Source of the DNA: Acidobacteriota bacterium
GTDB taxonomy: Bacteria; Acidobacteriota; Blastocatellia; Pyrinomonadales; Pyrinomonadaceae
Length of the DNA stretch: 41,356 nucleotides
Direction of reading: 5' to 3'
Assembly (NCBI GenBank): GCA_019242475.1
Contig: JAFAVK010000050.1
Location: forward strand, 1-41,356
This document shows positions 6,559 through 16,300 of this stretch, one piece after another; within the stretch, counting starts at the first letter, position 1, and each line of letters starts with the position of its first letter. Under the pieces are notes generated by a model that was given only the letters and a program-made list of their open reading frames with translations, did no database searches and had not been told where the DNA came from. Made by a program: the position numbers and the translations under genes.

Positions 6559-8913
6559 ATGCGGAGTGTTCAACGAAGGCGCGGGCGGGCGATGACCTGC
6601 GCGCTGGTGTGCTCGTTACTGGCGGGCGCCTACGCGGTCGCGCGGGCGCAGTCGGGCGTCGCCGTGTCGTTCAAGGATGCGTCCGTCACCATGCCGGCGG
6701 GCGCGACCCGACAGTTTACGGCGACCGTGACGGGGACGGCCAACACCGCCGTCACCTGGGCGGTCAACGGCGTCGCGGGCGGCAGCGCGACGGTCGGCAC
6801 GATTGACGCGGCGGGCAGATACACCGCGCCCGCCGGCGCCGCCGTGGGCACGGCCTTCACCCTCACGGCCACGAGCGTCGCCGACCCGAACGCCTCGGCC
6901 AACCTCCCGCTGACGATCCGCAACCCGACCCCGCTCGTCACGTCCGTCACGCCCAACCCGCTCCCTGCCGGCCCGTTCAAGGTCACGGTCAACGGCAGCC
7001 TCTTCGTCAGCGGCGCGCAGGTCTTGATGAGCGGCATGGTGCTTCAGACCACCTACGTCTCCGCGACGCAGTTGACGGCGACGGGGACGTGGAGTCAGAC
7101 CGGCAACCCCCTGGTCTTCGTCATCAACCCCGGCCCGCCCGGCGCCGTCTCGACGGGCTACACGCTGAGCGGCGGCGGCACGACGCCGACGCCGACGCCG
7201 ACTCCCGCCCCGACGCCGACCCCCGCCGTCGCGGTCAACGTCTCCCCGCAGTATGCCACCGTGCAGTTGGGCGTCACGCAACAGTTTCAGGCGACAGTCC
7301 TCAACAGCGCGAACAAGTCCGTGACCTGGTCTGTCAACGGCGGCGGCACGATTGACGCGAACGGACTCTACACCGCGCCCGCGGCGCAGCCCTTCACGGG
7401 CGTCGTCACCGTCACGGCGACGAGCGCGGCCGACGCCACGAAGAAGGCGAGCGCGGGCGTCAACCTGCAAGACCCGCAGGCCGTCGCCGCCGGCCGCTTC
7501 CTTGAGCAGTCAACCTTCGGCCCGAACCCGCAGCTCGTGCAGCACGTCGAGCAGGTCGGCTTCAGCTCTTTCCTCGACGAACAGTTCGCGCTGCCCGAGT
7601 CGCCCTGGCCCGACTACACGCTCTCGACCACGACGCGGGCCGACGCCGTCAACGCCCTCTACTACAACGCGGGCGCCGGTCAAGACCAACTGCGCCAGCG
7701 CGTCGTCTACGCGCTCAGCCAGGTCTGGGTCGTCGCGCTCAACAAGAACACGAACGCGGACATGATCGTGCCGCACCTGCAAATCCTCTCGCGCAACGCC
7801 TTCGGCAACTACCGCACGCTGATGCGCGAGATGACTCTGAGCACGTCGATGGGCATGTACCTCGACCTCGTCAACAGCGTGAAGCCGTCGGGCACGGTCG
7901 GCGCGAACGAGAACTACCCGCGCGAGCTGATGCAGCTCTTCACCGTCGGCCTCTGGCGGCTCAACCCCGACGGCTCGCAGCAGCTCGACGCGCAGGGCAA
8001 TCCGGTTCCGACCTACACGCAGACCGACGTGCAGCAGCTCGCGCGCGCGCTCACCGGCTGGACGTACCCGACGCCGCCGGGCAAGACCCCGACCACGAGC
8101 GGCAACTACGCTTACTACCCCGGCGTGATGGAGCCGCGCCCCGGATTGCACGACACGACGCAGAAGACCTTCCTCGGCCAGACGCTCCCGGCGGGCCAGA
8201 CCATCACGCAAGACCTCGACGGCGCCATCGACATCGTCTTCAACCACCCGAACGTCGGCCCCTTCGTCGCCACGCGGCTCATCCGCGCGCTCGTCACGAG
8301 CAACCCGAGCCCCGCCTACGTCGCGCGCATCACCGCCGTCTTCGAAGACAACGGGCAGGGCGTGCGCGGCGACATGCAAGCGGTCGTCCGCGCGATCCTG
8401 CTCGACCCCGAGGCGCGCAACGACCAGCCGCCCGCGAACTTCGGCAAGCTCAAAAGCCCGATGCTCTACTTCCTCTCGTTCCAACGCGCCATGCAGTCGT
8501 CCGTTCCGCCGCAGACACAGACCGCGTACATCTACTACACCTTCGGCGAGGGAATACTCGACCCGAACTCCGTCTTCGGCCATTACTCGCCGCTCTACCG
8601 CATCCCGAAGACTTCGCTCTACGGCCCGGAGTTTCAAATCTACTCGCCGACCGAAGCGGTCAACCGGGGGAACTTCCTCTATCAGGGCTTGAACAACTAC
8701 AGCAACGCCCTCATCGCGCCGTTCATGAACGTCGCGGGCGACCCCGTCCAGCTCGTCAACGCCGTCGATAACGCGCTCCTCTTCGGGCGCATGTCGCAGA
8801 CGACGCGCAACTCCATCTACAAGGCGCTGCAAGCCTCTTCCGACCCGCACGCGCGCGCGGTGACGGCGCTCTACCTGACCGCCACGTCGGGCGAATACCT
8901 GGTTCAGCACTGA
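6559..8913 (+). CDS. Exported DUF1800 family protein with Ig-like N-terminal domains
   Basis: The start is chosen at the ATG at 6559 because AGGAAGG (6543-6549) lies 9 bases before it; the in-frame ATG at 6550 touches the ribosome site. A signal peptide (RSVQRRRGR, then a hydrophobic core, ending ARAQS) covers about 30 residues. Next come a bacterial Ig-like domain (~33-122), an IPT/TIG-like domain (~125-200), a TP-repeat linker (~211-223) and a second Ig-like domain (~224-305). From ~311 to the end is the DUF1800 domain, recognisable by AGRFLEQSTFGP, LRQRVVYALSQVWVV, NYPRELMQLFTVGLW, ARALTGW and HPNVGPFVATRLIRALV. DUF1800 proteins are commonly encoded beside DUF1501 proteins, as here; their role is not established. 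The DUF1501 gene begins 44 bases downstream, so the two form an operon. Confidence 0.88.
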   Translation: MRSVQRRRGRAMTCALVCSLLAGAYAVARAQSGVAVSFKDASVTMPAGATRQFTATVTGTANTAVTWAVNGVAGGSATVGTIDAAGRYTAPAGAAVGTAFTLTATSVADPNASANLPLTIRNPTPLVTSVTPNPLPAGPFKVTVNGSLFVSGAQVLMSGMVLQTTYVSATQLTATGTWSQTGNPLVFVINPGPPGAVSTGYTLSGGGTTPTPTPTPAPTPTPAVAVNVSPQYATVQLGVTQQFQATVLNSANKSVTWSVNGGGTIDANGLYTAPAAQPFTGVVTVTATSAADATKKASAGVNLQDPQAVAAGRFLEQSTFGPNPQLVQHVEQVGFSSFLDEQFALPESPWPDYTLSTTTRADAVNALYYNAGAGQDQLRQRVVYALSQVWVVALNKNTNADMIVPHLQILSRNAFGNYRTLMREMTLSTSMGMYLDLVNSVKPSGTVGANENYPRELMQLFTVGLWRLNPDGSQQLDAQGNPVPTYTQTDVQQLARALTGWTYPTPPGKTPTTSGNYAYYPGVMEPRPGLHDTTQKTFLGQTLPAGQTITQDLDGAIDIVFNHPNVGPFVATRLIRALVTSNPSPAYVARITAVFEDNGQGVRGDMQAVVRAILLDPEARNDQPPANFGKLKSPMLYFLSFQRAMQSSVPPQTQTAYIYYTFGEGILDPNSVFGHYSPLYRIPKTSLYGPEFQIYSPTEAVNRGNFLYQGLNNYSNALIAPFMNVAGDPVQLVNAVDNALLFGRMSQTTRNSIYKALQASSDPHARAVTALYLTATSGEYLVQH

Positions 8914-8957
8914 CCAAACGTTGACTGAGCATTCAACCCGCTCGGAGGAGTCTCATC

Positions 8958-10304
8958 GTGAATCATAAGAACGGAATCTCCCGCCGCGGCTTCATGCAGC
9001 TCGGCGTCGGGCTCGGCGCGTTCGCGGCGCTCGGCCGCCTTCAGCTCGCGCGCGCCTCGACGTTCACGGACTACAAGGCGCTCGTCTGCGTCTTCCTCTT
9101 CGGCGGCAACGACGGGCACAACTGCGTCGTGCCGCTGGACTCGGCCGGCTACAACAGCTACAAGGCGGCGCGCGCCGGCCTGACGCTGCCGCCGAGCCAG
9201 CTCCTGCCGGTCAACACTTCGGCGAACGCGCCCTACGGCCTGCACTACGCCCTGCCCGAGCTGCAAAGCCTCTACGGCCAGGGCCGCCTGGCGATCCTCG
9301 CCAACGCCGGCATGCTCGTCCAGCCCATCACGCGGCAGCAGTACCTCGCCCCCAACCCCGCCGTCCCGACCAACCTCTTCTCGCACGCCGACCAGGTCGT
9401 GCAGATGCAGACCGGCTTCCCGAACGCTGCGGGCGGCACGGGCTGGGGCGGGCGCGCGGCCGACCTGATGGTGCAGGCGAACGCGGGCTCGAACTTCCCC
9501 ACCTCCATCTCGATGGCCGGCACGTCGCTCTTCTGCACGGGCAGCCAGATTCAGGCCGCGAGCATCCAGCCGGGAAATTACATGAGCCAGAACGCGATGA
9601 GCTTCTGGCCGCAGTCGGCGGCCGACGCGCGCGCGCAGGGGCAGAAGGAGATCGTGACGACGGCGAGCGGCAACCAGATGATCGACGCCGCGAACAAGAC
9701 GATGGCCGACGCGCTCACGCTCGGCCCGATGCTGAAGAGCGCGGCGGGCGCCGCGAGCCTCGCCACGCAGTTCCCCGCCAACCCGCTCGGCGACCAGCTC
9801 AAGGAGGTCGCGCACATGATCAGCCTCCGCTCGCAGCTGGGCGTCAGCCGCCAGGTCTTCTTCTGCGGCCTGGGCGGCTTCGACCTGCACAGCGGCGAGA
9901 GCTGGAACCACTACGACCTGCTCCTCCAGGTCAGCCAGGCGTTGGGCGCCTTCTACAACGCCACCGCCGAGCTGGGAGTCCAGAACTCCGTCACGACCTT
10001 CACGCTCTCCGACTTCGGGCGCACGCTCCAGCCCGGCGGCACGGGCTCCGACCACGGCTGGGGCAGCCACTTCTTCATCATGGGGGGCTCGGTCAAAGGC
10101 GGCGACCTCTACGGCACGTTCCCGCAGCTCGTCCTCGGCGGCCCCGACGACGCCAACTCGCGCGGCGTCCTCATCCCGACGACCTCGACGGCGCAGTACG
10201 GCGCGACCCTCGCCAAGTGGTTCGGGGCGACCGACGCGGAACTGGATCAGGTCTTCCCCGTGCTCTCCAACTTCCCCGTCCGCGACCTCGGCTTCATGTT
10301 TTGA
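8958..10304 (+). CDS. Tat-exported DUF1501 family protein
   Basis: A 448-residue protein starting with GTG, supported by GGAGGAG (8944-8950) with a 7-base spacing. The N-terminus is a twin-arginine signal, SRRGFMQ at residues 8-14 followed by a hydrophobic run ending ARAS. The body has DUF1501 features: LVCVFLFGGNDGHNCVVP near residue 36, FSHADQVVQMQTG, GGFDLHSGESWNHYDLL and TLSDFGRTLQPGGTGSDHGWGSHFFIMGG. The family belongs to the alkaline-phosphatase/sulfatase-like superfamily, and the Asp/His-rich motifs could bind metal, but the substrate is unknown. It is the second gene of the operon with DUF1800; the Tat signal implies it is exported folded, possibly with cofactor. Confidence 0.9.
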   Translation: MNHKNGISRRGFMQLGVGLGAFAALGRLQLARASTFTDYKALVCVFLFGGNDGHNCVVPLDSAGYNSYKAARAGLTLPPSQLLPVNTSANAPYGLHYALPELQSLYGQGRLAILANAGMLVQPITRQQYLAPNPAVPTNLFSHADQVVQMQTGFPNAAGGTGWGGRAADLMVQANAGSNFPTSISMAGTSLFCTGSQIQAASIQPGNYMSQNAMSFWPQSAADARAQGQKEIVTTASGNQMIDAANKTMADALTLGPMLKSAAGAASLATQFPANPLGDQLKEVAHMISLRSQLGVSRQVFFCGLGGFDLHSGESWNHYDLLLQVSQALGAFYNATAELGVQNSVTTFTLSDFGRTLQPGGTGSDHGWGSHFFIMGGSVKGGDLYGTFPQLVLGGPDDANSRGVLIPTTSTAQYGATLAKWFGATDAELDQVFPVLSNFPVRDLGFMF

Positions 10305-10326
10305 TTTTGAAACGCATGCGAGAGGC

Positions 10327-10345
10327 GCCGTAAGTAGGCTACGGC
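10327..10345. terminator. Weak hairpin between convergent genes
   Basis: GCCGTA (10327-10332) and TACGGC (10340-10345) form a 6-bp stem with a 7-base loop in the 40-base gap between the DUF1501 stop and the stop of the glucan synthase gene. It is weak and its use as a terminator is uncertain. Confidence 0.25.
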
Positions 10346-13300
10346 TAGGGTATCGAAGCGCGCCCGCGCTCGGCAGCGCGCCCGGCGTCCGGCGCCTGCC
10401 TGCGCTCGCCGAGCACCACCCGCACGGCGTGCCGCGCGCCGTCGTCTTCGAGCCCGATGTCGTCGGCCGCCTGCGCCACGCCGTCAACTTCGAGGGCGGC
10501 GACCCCGCGGCAGACGCCGTGCGGGTTCTCGACTTTAATCTGGTAGTGCGTCGCGCCGCGGCGGAAGTCGATCTCGAACTCGCGCCAGCCGCGCGGCACG
10601 CACGGGTCGATCTTCAGACGCGCGCCGTGGAGGCGGAAGCCGAGGATGGATTCGAGCCCGGCGCGGTACATCCAGCCCGAAGAGCCCGTGTACCACGTCC
10701 AGCCGCCCCGCCCCGTGTGCGGCCATACGGCGTACACGTCCGCGACGGCGACGTACGGCTCGACCTTGTACTTGTGCAGCCCCGCGCGCGTCGAGGCGTG
10801 GTTGACCGGGTTGAGGAGCGCGAAGAGTTCGCCCGCGCGGTCGCCCTCGCCGAGCAGCGCGTAGGCGATGACCGCCCAGACCGCGGCGTGCGTGTACTGC
10901 CCGCCGTTTTCGCGCACGCCCGGCACGTACCCCTTGATGTAGCCGGGGTCGAGCGCGCTTCGGTCGAACGGCGGCGTGAAGAGCATGATGAGGCCGTCGC
11001 CGCGCCGGATGAGATATTGCTCGACGGCGGCCATCGCGCGGGCCGCGCGGTGCGGGTCGGCCGCGCCCGAGATGACGCCCCACGACTGCGCGATGGAGTC
11101 GATGCGGCACTCCTCGTTCTGCGCGGAGCCGAGCGGCGTGCCGTCGTCGAAGTAGGCGCGCCGGTACCAGTCGCCGTCCCACGCCTCGGCTTCGAGCGCC
11201 CGCCTGAGCTTTGCCATGTGCGCGCGATAAGTCGAGGCACGCCCCGCGTCGCCGCGCGCCTCGCAGACGGGGGCGAACCAATCGAGCACGGTGTGCAGGA
11301 ACCAGCCGACCCACACGCTCTCACCTTTCCCCTCGTGGCCGACGCGGTTCATGCCGTCGTTCCAATCACCTGAACCCATCAGCGGCAGCCCGTGCTGGCC
11401 GAGCGGCAGGCTGCGGTCGAGCGTCCGCACGCAGTGCTCGTAGAGGCTGGCCGACTCCTGCGAGACGGCGGGCTGCGTGTACGACTCGTCCTGCCCCGCT
11501 TCGAGCGGCGGCGCTTCGAGGAAAGTGACCACCTCGTCGAGCACGCCCGCGTCGCCCGTGACGTTCAGGTAAAAACTGGTCACGTAAGGCAGCCACAGGA
11601 GGTCGTCCGAGAAGCGCGTGCGCACGCCCCTGCCGGTCGGCGGGTGCCACCAGTGCTGCACGTCGCCCTCCTTGAACTGGTGGGCGGCGGCGCGCAGGAT
11701 TTGCGCGCGCGTGAGGTCTGGGCGCGCGTAGACGAGCGCCATCGTGTCTTGCAGTTGGTCGCGGAAGCCGTAGGCGCCGCCCGACTGGTAGAAGGCCGAG
11801 CGCGCCAGCACGCGGCAGGCCAGGGTCTGATACGGCAGCCAACGGTTGAGGATCGTGTCGAGCGCCGCGTCGGGCGTGCGGACTTCGATCGTCTCAAGAA
11901 CTTCGTCCCAGCGCGCGAGCACGCGCTCGAAGGCTTCGTTGACCGCGTGCGGGTGGCGGAAGCGTTCGACGACGGCGCGCGCCTCTTCGCGCGTCTCGGT
12001 CTGGCCGAGCAGGAAGACGACCTCGTGCGACGCGCCCGGCGCCAGCTCGACCACGGTCTGGATGGCCGCGCACGGGTCGAGTCCCGCGCCGGCGCGGCCC
12101 GAAAGAGACGTGCGGCGCAGCGCCGCCGGATTGGCGGTGCTGCCGTTGCGCCCTAAGAATTCTTTGCGGTCGCAGGTGATCGTGCTTTCGCGCGCGCTCA
12201 CGGCGGCGAAGGCGACGCGCGCGGCGAACTCGTTGTTGTAAGGGTTGCGCGCGAAGACGGCGCCGCTCTCTTTGTCGAACTCGGTGATGACGAAGGGCGC
12301 GGACGCGCCGCGCTCGACGCCGAGCACGAGTTCGCTGTAGCTGGTGACCGAGAGCCTGCGGGTCTCGCCGGTTCGGTTGCGCAGGCGCAGCATCGAAATC
12401 TTCACCGTCGCGTCGAGCGGCGCGAAGAGCAGCAGCTCCTGCGTGATGCCGTGGCTCGTGTGCTCGAAGACCGTGTAGCCCTGCCCGTGCCGGACGACGT
12501 ACGGGTCTTCGCCGCGGACGGGCAAAGGCGTCGGCGTCCAGACGGCGCCGCTCTCCTCGTCGCGCAGGTAGATGACCTCGCCCGGCGGGTCGCTCACGGC
12601 GTCGTTCGACCAGGGCGTGAGCCGGTTCTCGCGGCTGTTCGCCGACCAGGTGTAGCCGCCGCCCGTCTCGGTCACCTGGAAGCCGAAGTCGTGTTCGTTG
12701 GCGACGACGTTCGCCCACGGCGCGGGCGTCCACTGCCCCGCGCGCAGGACGGTCACGTACTCGCGCCCCCCCTGGCTGAAGCCGCCGAGGCCGTTGAAGA
12801 ACGTCAGCTCCGGGGTCTCGACGGCGGTCTCCGCGTACACGCGCGCCGGCCCGCGCGGGACGAAATCCGCCGGCAAAGACTCTTCGATCTCGCGCCGCGT
12901 CAACTGCTCGGCGAGCGTGCCGCGCTCGGGGACGATGACGACGCGCGCGGCCGCGTGCAAAAGAATCCGGTCGGCCTCCGGCATGATGTCCGTCCGGCGC
13001 AGGAAGACGCCGCCCGGCTTGTCCTGCAAGGCCTGCGACCCGCTCGCGCGGATCATCGCCAGCAGCCCGTCCTGCAACTCCTGCGCGTAACTGGGCGGGT
13101 GGTCGTTGAGGATGACGAGGTCAATCGTCAGACCCTTCAGCCGCAGGTACTCGTGCCCGCGGATGAGCTGCCGCACCACGTCCAGGTCGTCCGCCTCGCT
13201 GACGCGGACGATGACGATGGGCAAATCGCCGCTGATGCCGTAGGGCCAGAGCGACGACTGCGCCTTCGTGTTGAGCGCCAGGACGTGCGGGCGCGGGCGC

Positions 13301-16300
13301 AGGGAGGGGTCGGCGTAGAGCACGCGCCCGGCGAGCCGTTGGAAGAGGTGGGCCTCGTCGGCGTCCACGTTGTGGTGGCGCATCTCGACCTGCGACTGCG
13401 TCCACGCCAGCCGCGCGGCGCGCTCGAAGACCGAAGGCTCGTGGTACTTGTCGGCGAGGGCGAGCGCCTCCTCGCGCGAGCGCGCGACGGCGGTCGTGAA
13501 CGAGACGCGCGCCGTCTCGCCCGGCCGCAGGCGCACGCGCTGGCGCAGGGAGAAGACGGGGTCGAGCACCGCGCCGACCGTGTTCGACATCGGGCGCTCC
13601 TCGACGACGGCCACGGGGTCGGCGGCCGTGTGCCCGCGCCCGAGGAAGCGGCTGCGGTCGGTCTCGTACTGCACGGCGCCGACGCGCTCGCCCTCCGTGA
13701 CGACGACGTGGACGGCGTAGGCGGGCTCGTCCTTGCTCGAACGCGGGCGGCGGCGCGCGAGCAGCGCGTTCTCGGCGGCGACGAATTCCGTCTCGATGAA
13801 GAGGTTGCTGAAGGCCGGGTGAGCCACGTCCGCCGCGTGGGGCGCGAGCACGACCTCGGCGTAGCTCGTCAGCTCGACCTCGCGCACGCGCGTCGATTGG
13901 TTCGTCACCGAGACCTGCCGGATTTCGGCATTGTCTTCGGGCGAGACGATGATCTCGGTGTGCGTTTGCAGCCCCGCGTCCGTGCGCCGGAAGTCAACCT
14001 TGTCTTCCGAGAAGGAGACTTCGTACGAGCGCGGCCTGACCCTCGTCGGCTGGTAGGACGTAGACCAGACGGCCCCGCTCCGCACGTCGCGCAGGTAGAT
14101 GAACGAGCCGTACCCGTCGCGCACGGCGTCCTCGCGCCAGCGCGTGACGGCCAGCCCGCCGCAGCGCGAGTAGCCGCCGCCCGCCGAGGTCAGCATCACC
14201 GAGTAGGTGCCGTTCGAGAGCAGCTGCGTGCGCGGGGTCGGGAGGTCGGCCGTGTCGTAGCTGCGCGAGACGAGCCCCGTCAGCGTGTGCACGAGCCGCC
14301 CCGACAGAACCTCTTCGGCGCGCGGGTGCGCCGCCGCCACGCCGCGCGGGACGCGCTCCTGCAAGAGCAGCTCGGTCGCCTGCACGAGCGGCTCGGCGTG
14401 GAAGCGCCGCTGCATCACGTCGCGGTTGAGGAGGTTGTCGAGCGCGACGAGACTCATTCCCTGGTGGTGCGCCATGAAGGCGCGAATCAGAGCGTGGTTC
14501 TCGTTCTGCGGCAGGCGCTCCGGCGTGTAGTCGATTGACTCGTAGAGCCCGTAGCGGGCGAGCGCGCCCTCGCGCTCGAGGCGGCGCAGGTTCGCCAGCG
14601 CCCTGCGCGGCGCGACCAGAGAGGCGAGCGCCGTCGCGTAAGGCGCGACCACGAGGTCTTCCGAGAGGCCGCGCTTGAACCCGAGGCCGGGCACGCCGAA
14701 GGGGCCGTACTGGTAGTTGAGGTAGAGGTCGCGCGCGTTGTAGGCGGCCTCGGAGATGCCCCACGGGACGCCGCGCTCCTCGCCGTATTCGATCTGCCGC
14801 CGCACGGCCGCCCGGTGCGTCTGGTCGAGCAGCGTCCGGTCGTAGCTGCGCATGACGAGGAGCGGCATAAGGTATTCGAACATCGTCCCCGTCCACGAGA
14901 TGAGCGCGCGGCTCCCGTCCACGGGCGTGAGCTTGCGGCCGAGGTGGAACCAGTGCTCCTGCGGCGCGTCGCCCTTGGCGATGGCGACGAAGCTCGCCAG
15001 CCGCGACTCCGAGGCCAGCAGGTCGTAGTAGGAGTTGTCGGGCTGCCCGGCCGCGACGTTGTAGCCGATGTGGAAGACCTTGCGCTCTTCGTTGAAGAGG
15101 AAGCGGAAGTCCATCCCCTCGACCAGCTCGCCGCACCGCCGCGCCAGCCTGCTCAGACGCGACAGCACGGACGTGACGGCCGACGCCGCCTCTTCGATTG
15201 CCGCCGTGAGCGAGGGGGTGTCGCCGGGGACAAGCTGGGCGCTCAGGTCGGTGAGCGCGGCGTCGAACAGCTCCGACGCGCGTGCGAAGCCTTCCACCCG
15301 TTCGAGCGCTTGCGCGAGTTCGGGCCGGAGCGGGGCGGCGAGCGCGGAGGTGAGTACGTGACCGTGGTGCCTGTCCCGCGGGTCAACGGTCGGGGCGAAG
15401 GCGCGCAGGTCGCGCGCGAACTCTTTCACCTGCCGGAGCAGCGCGCTCGCCCAGAAGCCGGCCTCCGTGAAATCGCCCGACCCGTACTCCTGCGCGAGGG
15501 CGGCGAGCATGTCGTCCACGTTCGAGGCGTGCCGGCGCAGAGCGTTGAAGAGCGTCTCCCAGACGCCCAGGGACTCGGGCACCTCGCCCGCGACGAGCTG
15601 GGCGCAGGCCGTGATCTCTTCGCGCAGTTGATTGATGGTGACGACTTCGGTGCGCTTGCGCGACGCGCCCACGCGCTCCGCCTCCAGGCGCAGCAGCGCA
15701 ATCGTGTCGCCGAGCCCCGCGAGCGTGTGCGCGCCGAAGAGGGGGCGCTCGGACAGCTCGACGCACGCCTGCTTGAGCGCGAGCAGGTGGCCGGCGAGGT
15801 TGCCGCTGTCCACGGTCGAGACGTACTGAGGATTCAGCGGCTCGAGCGTGCGCGTGTCGTGCCAGTTGAAGAGGTGGCCGCGGAACTTCGGCATCTTGCC
15901 GACGGCGTCGAACGTCAGCTCAAGCCTCTCGATCAGTTCGAGCGTGCCCGCGTAGCCGAAGTCGTGCGCGGCGACCGTGGAGATCAGGAGCAGGCCGACG
16001 TTGGTCGGCGAGGTGCGGTGCGCCACCACGGGCCGCGGGTCTTCCTGAAAATTATCGGGCGGCAGCCACTGGTCTTCCTGCGTGACGAACGTTTCGAAAA
16101 ACCGCCAGGTGCGCCGCGCGATGAGTCGCGCCTCGCGCTCGTCCGCCCCCGTCAACTCTTCCCGCCCGACTTCGCCGCGGCGGCTGACCCGGTAAGCGAC
16201 GAACGGCGAGGCCGCCCACGCCAGCAGGAACGGCGCGGCGGCGGGCAGCGCGCCGGGCCGCAAGGCGACGAGGAGCGCGACCACCCCAACCAGAATCAAC